Part shown: positions 32,907 through 45,075 of the stretch, piece by piece
Position numbering within the stretch: the stretch's first letter is position 1
How the letters are laid out: every line of letters begins with the position of its first letter
NCBI GenBank assembly: GCA_028753945.1
Contig: JAPNXP010000003.1
Span: forward strand, 4,030,001-4,094,000
Source: Hexactinellida sp. DTS-2022
Taxonomy: Eukaryota; Porifera; Hexactinellida
Reading direction: 5' to 3'
DNA length: 64,000 bases
Made by a program: the position numbers and the translations under genes
The notes under the pieces: model-generated
Told to the model about the DNA's origin: nothing
Seen by the model: only the letters and a program-made list of their open reading frames with translations
Database searches by the model: none

Positions 32907-33905
32907 TAAAATCCAAAATTGCAGCCTGTGCCGACGCATGTTCCTTTGGTGGCATTATATTTTGTTGGTGGTTTATTTATAGTGTTTCCAAAGGAGCATG
33001 CTGTCGGCACAGGCTGCAATTTTTGATTTTTTTTCGCCATGTCATCATCATTATGAGGTGTTAAATTATTTCAGAAAGGTGTTTCAAAAGGCAACAACCT
33101 TTAGTGAGTTGGAATTTTCGTTTTAGCTCACTTCATTTCAAAGATATTCAAGTTTCAGTAGAATATAATAAGTGATGAGTCAGCATTTTTTATGTGCGTG
33201 TTGGGTGTTCACCCAACACCAACCAATCCATTCGAAATATAGAATTCACAAAATTGTAAAAACACATTTTTTTGACAATGTCATCATCACCTCAAGGTGT
33301 CAATACCCATTTGTAGAGGTGTTACGTGGCATAAGGATCAATTGATAAATTGGAAGTTTGTTTCTATCTTGTATCATCTCTGAGATTTATGATATTTAAT
33401 TAATTAGTATAAATAATTATTAATATTATTATAATATAACACCAATTTAAATGTCAACTTAAATTTATTAAGATTAGTTATTTGTCATAAATAGTAATTA
33501 TTGTTAATTTGGCTATCAAATTTCAATTCCGCACACCCGATAACCCCTAATAAACAAATTGGAAGCATCTATATAAGTCAAAATACGGACTGAATTAATA
33601 TAGAATTAAACACGTCAGTCTATTAATAGTGCAAGAGTATTCTTGCAGGTGGAAATATAATCACATAATCTGTCGTTGTTATGAAATATATAATCTTAGT
33701 TTTCAATTGGAAAATAGAAGCCTACTCGATCTCACAAGTTGAATCAATATAATAATCACGAGTCGAAACGGAAGGATAATTACTAACCAAAGCACTAAGA
33801 CCAATACTGGGCCACTATACTATAGTATAGTCGGCACAGTAATAATAACCAAGGCAGTAAGATTAGAACTGGGCCACTATACTATAGTATAGTCGGCACA
33901 GTAAT
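32907..33905 (+). repeat. Complete ~1-kb A/B/C composite repeat inserted in the zinc-finger duplication
   Basis: Starts at aatccaaaattgcagcctg (A palindrome 32915-33025), runs through family B, and ends with two family C units (33805-33905). The flanking zinc-finger duplication is continuous in the other copies (28.7 and 38.25 kb), so the borders of the inserted unit can be read by comparison. Confidence 0.7.
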
Positions 33906-33929
33906 AATTTAGATAGCTATTAAATAGCA

Positions 33930-34255
33930 CTAGAGCAAAAACGTACCGTGTTCCTCATTGAGAGAAATCTGTTCGGCTTTACAAGTGTGTCCGAAAAGTT
34001 TATTGTGGCTTCTGAGATTCGGAAGATCAATAAATTCTTTCGTACAATACTTACAACTATAGAATCTTCTTCCAGCAAACGTCTCCTTGCAACGCCCTTT
34101 AAACTTCACAGTGTGATCCTGGAAAGCGAAATAGGAATACCCTAATCCTCTCTTGCAATAAGGACAATAGTAAGGAGTACTGTCCTGTTCAGTATTTCCC
34201 GTAGACACAGGAATTGTATCATTAAAGCTTTGGACTCGATGGGGTATGTGTGCAC
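33930..34255 (-). CDS. Terminal exon A2: two C2HC zinc fingers
   Basis: Same architecture as A1: acceptor CAG before 34255, CPYCKRGLGYSYFAFQDH..KGRC, CKYCTKEFIDLPNLRSH..GHTC, conserved tail and stop at 33930. Partner of the 36320-37106 exon, whose one-base overhang fits its GT entry. Intact. Confidence 0.75.
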
Positions 34256-34555
34256 CTGAAAATATATTAGGTTATTTCTGAAATTATAATCCATTTGATT
34301 GATGACAGAGTTACCTACAGGATTATTAACTGTATTCATTATCGAGTTTATGATTAAACCTTCTACTCGAACTTGTTCAGAACATTTCAGATATGTACAA
34401 AAACATTTATGCCACCCTGAAACTTTAACTTGTCTAAGGAGTTTCCTCTCAAATAAATGACAAAAAATGAAGGAAATAAAATGCAAAATGCAAAATGCAA
34501 ACAGAATGTCCTTAGATTACTAAACTAATGAAGGGCTATTATATATGAGTCCTTC

Positions 34556-34913
34556 TTTAACACTATCCGGCATTTAACATTGTGATATAAACTAACTTTC
34601 AAATGTTATAATAAGTAAACAAGTATGCTGAAAACGAATTTCGGATTTACAAATTTCCAATATGTAGTATATTAAATTATTAATATATTATTTTGGTTTA
34701 GTAAAATAGATAACAAATTTATTACAATCCAAAATGAAGCTAGGGGCTAGCTTCCAACGGGTATTATAGATTAACAAGTAGGTATGCTGATTTCGAATCA
34801 TTTTTGTTCAAATGTTTTTAGGTAAATATATATTGTATATTGATAATTTTGAGACCGAGTAGGGGTTGAGTTATTCGTCGCGAAGTGACGAAGATCGAAG
34901 GGCTCGTATATAA
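34556..34913 (-). repeat. Repeat D, inverted copy
   Basis: Carries aagtatgctgaa/cgggtattat words of the 141-bp units and ends gaagggctcgta, the complement of the D start at 398. Confidence 0.6.
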
Positions 34914-35243
34914 TAATTGTGCTATATAAGTTCGCACTAGTGGGAAGTCTGTTATAACAACTTTAGTGCGATCTAACATTATAGTAAATAATAATGCACA
35001 AAGATTTGGACCGGATCTATTTTGGTCAGTAGGGCCATTCTTGGACAGGCAAAATTGGTCCCGAAACATTTTTGACCCGGACCAAATTTATCGTAACTTA
35101 TGCATATATAAATCTTCCACTATTGTTTATAAAAAGTTTTGTGAGTCTAAATTCGACCCAGTACCGGGCATATCTATACTTTAAAACACAAGCCTGGGTG
35201 TGTGCATATGTGTGTGTATATGTGTATATATTTGTTTGTATGT

Positions 35244-35682
35244 TCCGAGTTGATTGAAGAAACTGGACGGTTTCCAAATGAGATTTTTGGCATATAGGGG
35301 TAACTATTGGCACCCGCCAACAAGTTGAGGTTTCCACTCAAAATTTCTCACACCTCGACAAGTTATGACGTCATTGTCACATTTCGAGAACCCTGAAAAT
35401 TCACTTAATCGCACATAATTCGCGCCCTTCAAGAGATAAAAAATCTTAAAAATTTAATATACCATGTACATTAATGATCAGCACACGTTGGTCACACCTA
35501 TGCTAACTCATTATCGCATGATGACGTAATAATTAAAATTTCAAATTGTTAAATTTGACTATTCAGGCCTATTTACTCTTTATAATCAATATAAGGACTA
35601 TATAAACCACACACCAACCGCGAAGCGGTTGGTGTGTGGTAGTGTTCTGCCGCGAAGCGACCTAGCAAGCGAAGCGCGCTAG
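35244..35682 (+). mobile_element. Helitron-like non-autonomous element (~440 bp)
   Basis: Starts TCCGAGTTGATTGAAG and ends CGAAGCGCGCTAG followed by T, with GC hairpins (CCGCGAAGCGG) just before. The inverted copy at 40172-40514 shares both borders. The base before TC is T, not the canonical A, a point against a clean Helitron call. Confidence 0.5.
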
Positions 35683-35695
35683 TATATATATATAT

Positions 35696-36160
35696 GTTAT
35701 GTCGATTTTGTCAAATGTCGATTTTACAAAATCAACATGAATCAACATTCTAGGTGTGGAATGAGTGTAAAGCCAGGCTTAACTAAGTAAGCATGTAGCA
35801 CATAGCAAGATAAAATAACCAGGCTTTACACAAAGTGTCTTGTATGGTTATTTGAAACGCTCGGGCCATTTTAAGTGTGAGTTTACAAATTCAACAATAA
35901 AAATATGTCGATTTTATCAAATCAACATATAATATTAATTGATTTTGTCAAATCGACATTCTGAAATGTCGATTTTACAAAATCACATTTCAGATTGTCG
36001 ATAGTACAAAATCAATTATTAAAAATATGTTTATTTTACAAAATCGACATTCTGAAAATAGTTGATTGTAAAAATATATTTATTTACAAATTAAAGTTCA
36101 GTTTGATGTTGATTTTACAAAATCGACATCTTGGATGTCGATTTTGTAAAATCGACATAA
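35696..36160. repeat. Cluster of tgtcgattttgtaaaatcgaca near-palindromes
   Basis: At least eight full or partial copies of a ~22-bp self-complementary word (arms GTCGATTTT/AAAATCGAC) at irregular spacing. Related words at 28376-28445. The unit identity is visible; function unknown. Confidence 0.75.
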
Positions 36161-36319
36161 GTTGTCACATAACATATACAGTACTTACAAGTACGAAGCT
36201 CTATATGGTAACAGTATTTTAGCGCTTAAGGTCAAAAGACATGATTCGAATATAGTAGCTAATCACACTAATCTTCAAAACGTACAAATTAATATTATTA
36301 ATAAATTGTATCACTATAC

Positions 36320-37106
36320 CTGTTTGGGTAAGGGGTTTTACATTGTTCAAAGATATCTGCCAGGTTTTACAGGTATCACCAAACTCTGTGTTATGTCTCT
36401 TGAGAGATTTGAGACTAAGATAATCAGTTTGACAATAAGGACAGGTATAGAATGTTCTCCCAGAAATATTTCGTTTACAAAGACCTTTACTCTTGCCAAT
36501 ATGAAGCCGTAAAGTATTTAATGAATATCCTTTCCCTTGACCACAATCTGGGCAATAATAAGGACCACTGTGTTCTTTCTCTATTGATTCTTCCTGTGAC
36601 GATAATGTTTTACTATTTGTTGATAATTCTTCTCCAGAGTCAATGCCTGTCATATCCATAGACTCTCTAGGTTCTGTTATGTGGGTCAGTAAACAATCGG
36701 AGCAACTGGTGGCATTATCTGCAGGGGGAAACTCCTTCATTGTATCATCAGTTCCTCCTTCCCCTATTGTAAAACTAGAAACTTCTGTAATAAATGGATA
36801 TCGTTCTTTAATCAGGTCTAAAGTAATAACCTGTGATGCATCTGGTACGTTTACTACATCGGCTGAATTGCACTCCACACTGATATTCGATCCTACATCT
36901 AACTCATATACGTATTCTGTATCAAGAATATCAGCCTCAGTCAAATGACTATTTCCAGCCTGCTTCTGTAGATAACTTTCTTGTACAGATTCAATGTAAC
37001 TATTAGAAATCTTTTTATGATTAACAGAAAGTAGTTCTGCATTGATATTGTGTTTCTCTTTGAATTCTATCAGTTGAGTTGTCTCGAAATATTTCTTACA
37101 CTCCAT
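36320..37106 (-). CDS. Zinc-finger gene, first coding exon (intact copy)
   Basis: ATG at 37106; the frame stays open to 36219, but a donor ACAG/GTATAG at 36320 leaves one base over and fits exon A2 (33930-34255). N-terminus MECKKYFETTQLIEFKEKH resembles half a C2H2 finger and matches the decayed first exons at 32.78, 38.1 and 28.6 kb. A ~170-residue acidic, serine-rich linker follows, then two C2HC fingers: CPDCGQGKGYSLNTLRLH..KGLC and CPYCQTDYLSLKSLKRH..GDTC. With A2 this gives four C2HC fingers. Here the first and B exons are fused without an intron. A DNA- or RNA-binding regulator is likely; it could also derive from an old mobile element. Confidence 0.75.
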
Positions 37107-38282
37107 TGAGACACTAGCTACTCAATCAGTGACATTTGAATATATTGAAAGTTATTACGCCCAGAATGCTACTAATGAATGCGTCAATCCTTAATATATC
37201 GATGAATTCATTAGTAGCAGGGGGGGGCCTGAAATTATTACCATCCAAATAAACTCCGCTGAACATACATATGGTTTTCCTACTAATCAAGTGGTAAAGT
37301 AAATATAAACAAGAACAGGTGAATAAACGAATAGAGAAGTTGTATTTTGTTAATTAAAATTTTGCGTAATGTTAAATAAGAAAATTTGTTATATTTTAAA
37401 AAGTTGCTCGTGGTTGTAATCTTCAGGAAAGGATCCAGAAAAATTTCCAATTACACAGCAGCGTAATTTATCCAGAAGGGAGATCTCCCGTGACAAAGCC
37501 TATGGAAATTTAATATGATGAACAGCGAACGAGCGAGCGAAAATTTGGAGGCGTTCTATCCCTCTAGAAATGTTGTTTATCCGAAATTAGATTAACCGAT
37601 CATGCCCACTGGTTCCCGTTCCTAACCCATTACATAGTGGTCTATGTATCGAGATACCTAGGTTATCCGGGAAAAGATTCTGCAAGCCTAGATTTAGCAG
37701 AGATCGCTCGCAGACGCCTAAAATACTCAATTTGTATTACATCTATGGAAGCATCTCGTCACATACGCCTGATTGAAACCCTGGTTATCAGAACCTTTTG
37801 GACTTGTCCTAACGGTTCAGGTTAATCGAGTTTGCATTTAATTGAAACGAAAAAAATCTCGAGGAAATATGAGAGAACACTATTGAATGTTTCTGGAGTC
37901 ACCCTTACAGCAGGTACTAACTATTCAAGCGCAGCCCGCAAGGCTGAAATACCCACTCTATGTTCGGGAATCGGACCTAGCCCCGACTTCCCCCCCCTGG
38001 ATATGCCACTGCCTACACCACCGTAATTTCGCCTTTGCTTGTTTTTCTCTGAAATGTGATTTTATCAACTCGGCTGTTGGGAAATATTCCCTACATACCT
38101 CATACATTCATACCAGCATGCTGCATGTATAAACGTGCAGCGAACCAACTACAACAGCGGCTTAATTAACAGTATTAATTTGATAAAACACTAGTGATTT
38201 CAGAGAAAACGATTTGAAGATCAAATAAGCAACAAATTTTCATTTGCTAAATAGAATCTTAATAATTAGATAGATAATTGCA
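37107..38282. other. Intergenic region with duplicated first-exon fragment
   Basis: 38041-38115 (minus) contains a fragment MYEVCREYFPTAELIKSHF in frame, the least damaged version of this exon start, but it loses similarity after EKQ and has no matching continuation. 37200-38030 is unassigned. Confidence 0.45.
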
Positions 38283-38606
38283 CTAGAGCGAAAACATTCC
38301 GTGCTTCTCATTAAAAGAAATCTGTCTGGCTTTACAAGTGTCCCCGAAAAGTTTGTTGTGGCTTTTGAGAAGTGGAAAATTGAATAAATTCTTTGGTACA
38401 GTACTTACAAGTATAGAATCGTTTTCCAGTGAACATCTTGCAACGCCCTTTATACTTCCCTTTATGAAACGGCAAAGTGTGAAGGGAATACCCTAATCCT
38501 CTCTTGCAATAAGGACAATAGTAAGGAGTACTGTCCTGTTCAGTATTTCTCGTAGACACAGGAATTGTATCCTTAAAGCTTTGGACTCGATGTGGTATGT
38601 GTGCAC
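38283..38606 (-). pseudogene. Terminal exon A3, frameshifted
   Basis: Acceptor and first finger (CPYCKRGLGYSLHTLPFH..KGRC) are intact. In the second finger, after CKYCTKEFIQF, a one-base shift breaks the frame; the shifted frame then reads LLKSHNKLFGDTC and the family tail. It pairs with exon B2. Confidence 0.7.
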
Positions 38607-39057
38607 CTGAAAATATATTAGGTTATTTCTGAAATTATAATCCATTTGATTGATGTCAGTGTATATCTACAGTGTTTTGTCATATTCTACAAGGATTATT
38701 AACTGTATTCATTATCGAGTGTATGATTAAACTTTCTACTCGACTCTTGTTGAGAACATTTCAGATATGTACATAACATTATGCCACCCTGAAACTTTAA
38801 CTTGTCTAAGAAGTTTCCTCTCAAATAAATGACAAAAATGAACAAAATAAAATGCAATTGCCTTAGATTACTAAACTAATTAATGGCTATATATATGAGC
38901 CCTTCTTTAATACTATCCGGACAAACAAAGACAAAATATAGATATATGCCAACAAATTTGAATTTAAATCCGGCTTCACAAAGGTGAATCTTTGCGTTTA
39001 AATGATTTAATGTATTTCAGTGTCTGAAAGTACATTAAATAAGGTGTTAGCCCATAT

Positions 39058-39562
39058 CAGTGCTGCCAACCTAAAATATCCCAAAAGTGGGACCTGTGGA
39101 GGGAGATTCATCTAAAATCGGGAGGTTGATACAATGATACTCTAAAAGCGGGAGAAAAAGCGGGAGGTCAGTATTTTAGTTAAATTAGCAAGAATACCTG
39201 AATAAAAGGCATTATAGGCATTATAAAAGGCGTTTCTACCCTCTCATATTGAAATATTTGTAGCAGATGGCATTTTGTTACATACCTCCCAAGTTTGAGA
39301 TGGTCCGATGCGGGTCACCCCCCCCCCTTTCCCTCCTCACTACATAGACTCGAAGGCTCGTTTTGGAGATTGATTAGCACTCTTATATACTTAAAATTAG
39401 ATTGTTAAAGTCATTTTGACATATTTCTATAGGAAAAAGACAAGTTTACTAACATATACAATCATCCAAAAAGCGGGAGGTTTGAGAGGGGAGGCGGGAG
39501 AGCGGGAGGAAACATGAAAAAGCGGGACCCTCCCGCCGAAATCGGGAGGGTTGGCAGCACTG
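39058..39562. mobile_element. hAT-type MITE (505 bp)
   Basis: Ends CAGTGCTGCCAACC and GGTTGGCAGCACTG. Flanks gcccatat and ccatatat; the paralogous site at about 29246 (ggccgatatataag) lacks the insertion. Lies between exons B2 and A3. Confidence 0.85.
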
Positions 39563-39625
39563 CCATATATAAGTAATCCGTAAAGGATATAATTCAAACA
39601 AACACAACTAAAAGGTAATAACTTA

Positions 39626-39967
39626 CTGAAGTTATATCTATCTCTATCAATTGAGATTTGCTTTGCCTTACAAGAATTGCCAAAGTCTTTGCAGTGTTTT
39701 TCAAGCATACAGATTTGAAGAAATTCTTATTTACAAATCTTACAGCCGTACAAAGTTCTGCCAGCATCATTCCTGCAATTTCCCTTATATAACCCAATAT
39801 GATGTTTTAGATTCTTAATTGAGTAGCCTAATCCTCTGCCACAGTCAGGACAATTGTATGGATCTTTTTCTCTCAATAAACAATATTGTGGGACAGGGAA
39901 ACCATTGACTGATTAATTGTCGGTGAGCCGTTAGTCGAGTTTATTATAGATTCTGATATATTTCCAT
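39626..39967 (-). pseudogene. Exon B2, broken
   Basis: Same as B1, with acceptor and donor (TTCA/GTAAGT) kept and a matching phase to A3, but with a one-base deletion before the first finger and an in-frame TAA inside the second finger (KICK, stop, EFLQIC). No first exon was found upstream. Confidence 0.7.
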
Positions 39968-39989
39968 CTAAAATGTAAATAAAAAAACT

Positions 39990-40715
39990 AAATTACAGCT
40001 GTGCCGCAACATGTTCCTTGGAGGGACTATATTTGGGTGGTTGTTTGTTTGATAGTGCCTCCAAGAGGAAATGCGGTAATAAATGCGTCAATCAAGGTGT
40101 TAAACCATATAGGAAGGTAACGACCCTAATTGCGTTGAAGTTTCATTCTAGCTAACTTCATTTCATAGTTACTAGCGCGCTTCGCTTGCTAGGTCGCTTC
40201 GCGGCAGAACACAACCACACACACCTACCTCGCGGTTAGTGTGTGGTTTATATACTTCTAGCATTGATTAGAAAGCGAAAATATGCCTATAATAGTCAAT
40301 TTTTATATTTTCAGAATTCCATCTCTTAGAGGGAGGGAATTATGTGCGATTATGTTAATTTTCATGCTTCTCTAAATATGTCAATGACGTCATAACTTGG
40401 CGAAGTGTGAGAAATTTCGAGTGGAAACCAAAACTTGTTGTCGGGTGCCAAAAGTTGTCAGTGTATGCCAAAAATCAGATTTGGAAACCGTCCACTTTCT
40501 TCAATCAACTCGGAACATCTCTGAGCTAAAAAGAAACTTCCACCACTGCAAGGGTTGTTGCCTTTCGAACACCTTTCTGAATTGGTTTAACAGCTTCATA
40601 GTGTCGATGGCGTGACCTGTGTCAACAGCATGTTCTTCTGGAGGCACTTCCAATCCACCAACCACCAAAATATAGTGCCTCCAAGGAATATGATGCCGCA
40701 CAGGTGTAATTTTAG
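39990..40715. repeat. Two inverted family A copies flanking a Helitron-like insert
   Basis: A-type palindromes at about 39990-40085 and 40610-40715 face each other, with B-type sequence and the Helitron-like element in between. Confidence 0.6.
40172..40514 (-). mobile_element. Helitron-like non-autonomous element, inverted copy
   Basis: Complement of the 35244-35682 ends, somewhat shorter. CTAG sits at 40172-40175 with T next on the minus strand. Confidence 0.5.
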
Positions 40716-41861
40716 ATTTTGTTATTGCCTGGCGCATATTAATAAATACGAAAGCGACCGAGACGAAGGGTTCGTACTATATATAACGGTTTGTGTTTTA
40801 ATAGTATACAAGCTGTTCGTCCGGGCTACGCGCGTTCTCACAACTTGCACTCGGGCCTACGGCCCTCGCTTGTATTCAAACACATGCCTTTTCAAATTAA
40901 ATGCCGTTGTAGTTAAATACATTCTCCAATAGACGTAATGCAAATTGATTAATGTATGTGCATGATTGAGCTCAAACTGAATCTAGTAGCCTATAAAAAA
41001 ATGTAGGTTATGTAAAGAAAATTTTAAAAATTATATACCCCCTCCCTATATCTCGCTTTTGCCATTTCTTTATAAAAAAGGACGGGCTGTAATACTCGAT
41101 TATACTACGGGGAATCATATGGGTAATATTTAGGTGACCGCTAGTGACCCACAAAACAGTAATGCTATTGTTTCAGAGTAGGGCTGTGCCCCCCTAAGCT
41201 ATCTATATATCCGTGGGTCCTAGCCATAGGTATACACGTATAAGGACAGAAAAAATAAATTGGGAAATACTAATCAGCGCCTGTACTGTTGAATATTTAT
41301 GCTAATTAGAACTGACAATTTATAGATATTAACGCTTGTCTGTGTATAATAATATACCATCTCCAAATATAAAATTAAATATCACTAAGGAACTGTACAA
41401 CTCTGTGGACCCCTGACTTTGGGATGTGGAGAAGTTATTGAATTGATTAGTAAAAATCAAATGGACACAATGGAATGTTAGAAATGTATGGGTAGGCAGA
41501 GGGAACACAATAACTGATAGGATGAATGAACTTCCTCTAGACCAATTAAATCACAATCTCAGATAAGCATTCTATAACGCACACTTAACAATTGATAGAG
41601 GCACTAAAATCCTTTTATACGAATTGAATGCTAGATGCTAATCCATACTGGAAAACCCTCGAAATTTAATAGGCTAAAAGTTTGTCACCTTTAGGGAGGG
41701 AAGATGGGAATATTTTTCTTAGATATTAGAACTTGTTCCTAGTAACATTATTTCCCACCCCCCTGCCAAATTTCAAGCCTGTAGCTCTTACCAGTTCCTC
41801 AATCAATTCTGAACAAACAAACAAACAAACAAACAAAAACTCATTGTGATTTAATTAATAC
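40716..41861. other. Non-coding region
   Basis: Contains a D-like piece (gaccgagacgaagggttcgta, about 40755-40775), GC-rich hairpin words around 40800-40860 and a CAAA run at 41810-41840. No gene seen. Confidence 0.35.
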
Positions 41862-44080
41862 GAGCCCTTCGGTCTCGGTCGCTTTGCGACAGATCGGTGC
41901 TACACACCTCAAGTTAACGGCCGCTATGCGGCCTTACTCTTCACCCTTTCTGCCATGGAAAATTGTAGAAAGGGACGTTATATAGATCCTTATATGATTT
42001 CCATTTTTTTAACTTGCTTTTCATATTATAAATTTATAAACGCGAAATTCGTGATCAGCATACTTGTTTACCTATAATACCCGGTGAAAGCTAACTTCTA
42101 GGTTGATTTTTAATTTCATCAATTTGTTTTCCTATTTTTGTAAACAACAACAACAAATATTCATATTATAAATTTATAAATGCGAAATTCGTGTTCAGCA
42201 TTATTAACGCTATTGCACTCGATTTTGATGGAAAGCGTGAATTATAGAGCCAAGATTAATACAGCGATTATGCTGTATTTCCCTAAATAATTCTGACAAT
42301 ACATGACAAGCATATGAGCAATTTCAAATTTCTTTCAACGATACTTTTTAGTAGGTATTTTTTTGAAATTCTAAAATTATCCTCTAATTCAATCTTGTAC
42401 ACGAAAACAATTTTTCTAGGTGTCATAACGATCTTAGATTATACCGAATTGCACTATGGAACACCCTAAATGATCTACTTGAGAATCAGAGTGTTCATAT
42501 TTAGCTCTCAGATTTTAAAAAACAGTTTTATGGCAGTATAATACGGAAAACGACGAGAATTCAGTGTTTTTTTGCTCTTTGAGGTGACAAAAGCGTCCTA
42601 AAATTCTCAAAAAACAGTGAATCAAAAATTTATCCACATTAGAGTTAGTTTTACTTGTTCTCAACACGCTATTAAATTTTCTAACAAATTAATTTGCTAG
42701 TTTTTGAAGGAAAATTTTTATCCCTGAGCCACTTTTCGCAAACTCCACTATTATTTTGTGTCGAAGTGGATAAGTCCATAATTTGAAAGTGCGACTTAAA
42801 GGAGTTCCATATCTGCATAAAATAGATAATGTAATTTGAAATAGAATTAGATCATTTTAGTAATTTAGAGCTAAGCTCTATCTCATTTGGATCAGAAGTT
42901 GGATTTTTGTCACATAATCAATTATTGCCACTCTGCCACCACCATATATGGGCATTTGAAATCTGAACACATCGTTCGAATCAACATATATTCCCAAAAG
43001 GTTATCCAATGAGGAAGAAATAGTATCATGATGTGATAGGAATTTTTGAGCTAATCTCTGCTGTCCATAGATCAAGAGTTAGAAAAATTGCTTCGTCATC
43101 ATAATTGGTCACATAAAATTACCATATATGGTCATTTGAAAATTTTTAGACACCTAGGGTCCCAAAATGTATTATAAACGTATAGAAAGTCAGGTATTTA
43201 CAGTATTTTCTGATGGCTATAATCTTTTTATCTCAAAGGGTTTCTGAAATATCAACAGGTGTGAAATGTGAGATTTTTTGCCCCCTTCTGATGTTCAAAA
43301 GTCCATAACCTATCGAATAATGATTGGATCGTGTCCTAAAACGTCTCATTCTGTTCAAAAATGCTATTTCCATCTTTTTATCAACAAATCGGAAGTTATA
43401 TAATACATTATTGTATATTTGAGGGCCTTGAGGTGTGAAAATATGACAAAAAAGACAAAACCTTAGTCTTAAATTGGTCATAACTCATGATATATTAGTG
43501 GAAAAGTGTTGAAACCAAATGCTACATATAGATAAGAAGCTTATACATTAATATCAAGAATAACAGAGTTATTCTTCCGGCCAATGTAACACAGTAATAT
43601 AAGATCACCGGGTACTGCCATAGCCCCTTCTTCTTTTAAGCCCCTAATTTCCTAATTTTCGACATATTCCTAATTTTTTTGATGTAAACCTAAATATTTT
43701 GACCTGTAGAGTCCGAATTTCTCGGTTTTGGGACGCAATATATGACAGTGAAGATTTTTATCACCTCATTTAATCCTGAAATTCGGAGAAATCCGTAGGC
43801 CGCAGCCTTAGAATGCTTATAACACCAATAATATGTATCAGAAAGTGACAAAAATTTCTCAGGGGTTACATATGATCCATCCTCAGACCCTTGATTAATA
43901 TTTGAAAAAATTTGATTTAAAATTGATATTCCGACTCAGAAAAAAAAATTCGAGTGCAATAGCGTTAGTGAATATCTCATATATTAATGCGGTTTCTATC
44001 CCCCCGTCACTTTAATACAATCCGGACAAACAAACACACACACACACACAACAATCGAGATTTAATAATATAATATATCT
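41862..44080 (+). repeat. Repeat D copy, split by a TIR element
   Basis: The head (41862-42204) matches 398-760 and the tail (about 43968-44080) matches 1115-1240, with 42207-43965 inserted between. Confidence 0.75.
42207..43965. mobile_element. 1.76-kb TIR element, TA-flanked
   Basis: Ends ACGCTATTGCACTCGA and TCGAGTGCAATAGCGT are perfect complements; TA precedes and follows. The interior is AT-rich with no convincing gene. Mariner-like by TSD only. Confidence 0.65.
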
Positions 44081-44083
44081 ATA

Positions 44084-44165
44084 CATAGCCTACTGCCTAC
44101 TCTATATATGGCCTGACAGTAACCTATAAAAGAAGGACCAAGGATAAAGGAGAAGATTGTAATAT
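44084..44165 (+). mobile_element. Isolated P-like left end
   Basis: CATAGCCTACTGCCTACTC, then ggcctgacagtaac and GGACCAAGGAT, in the order seen at 21146. No matching right end. Confidence 0.4.
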
Positions 44166-44741
44166 TTATCCAACCACAATATTTATTTTCAAAAATAATA
44201 ATAATAATCAACCACATTAATTAGAAATATTCTTGAAATATATACAACTATTGATCAGATTTTATACGGGCATGCCTAATTTCCGGGACGGGACGGGACG
44301 GAACCGTCCCGGAAAACCCAGGTACCTAAAGTACGGGACGGGACAAGTAGTAGTAAATTATTAATTACGATTACATGGGCTAAAACAGTAGTTCTTAACT
44401 GGTGGGGAATGGATCCTTTGTACAAAATATAATTTCTGAGAAATATTTTATATAAATTCTACGTGCTATAGTATTATTGTCGAGCCTCCTCACGATTATG
44501 ATCAAAGCTAAGTTCGAAACAAATTAGAGGAAAACACTTTCACTGGTCCTCACATAGCCAAGCTTGCCCAGCAAACAAGTGCAACTATTTCATTAATAAT
44601 TTTAGAAATTTGATTGGCCGGTATCTATCGAGAAATGTCAAGATTAAGCGATGTTGATGTTGAATCAGATAGATGGGTTGCTCATTTTTTAAATTATTAA
44701 GTTCTTCAACAGAATACTATTACTATATACTTAGTATAAGA

Positions 44742-44794
44742 CGTAGCCACTGGTCAGGTTTCACCTGACCATTTTTATTTTGGTAGCTACGGCC
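44742..44794. repeat. Short GGCCGTAGCCAC-family element
   Basis: acgtagccactggtcaggtt against ggtagctacggcc. A deleted relative of 10049-10270. Confidence 0.5.
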
Positions 44795-45075
44795 CTGTAA
44801 GAGATACCGTATATACATTCATTTTTATGTTGTGAATTAAGTTTATATTTAGGTGGGGAGTAGAGTATCTGGGTCACCCAATATAGGAAATTGCACAGAA
44901 AAGGTTAAAAACCACACCAAAATAACCTCACCCAAGTTTTAATATTTTCTGGTTCTATTTTATTCACGATACGTGTACGTATTTGTTTAAATATACAAAC
45001 GTAATTACACTATAATAAATAATTTGAATAAATAAGAAATTGAGAAAAGAACATTGTACTTATGTTTGGTTTATT
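44795..45075. other. Short AT-rich spacer
   Basis: No feature recognised between the small element and the Ulp1/PHD stop. Confidence 0.3.
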
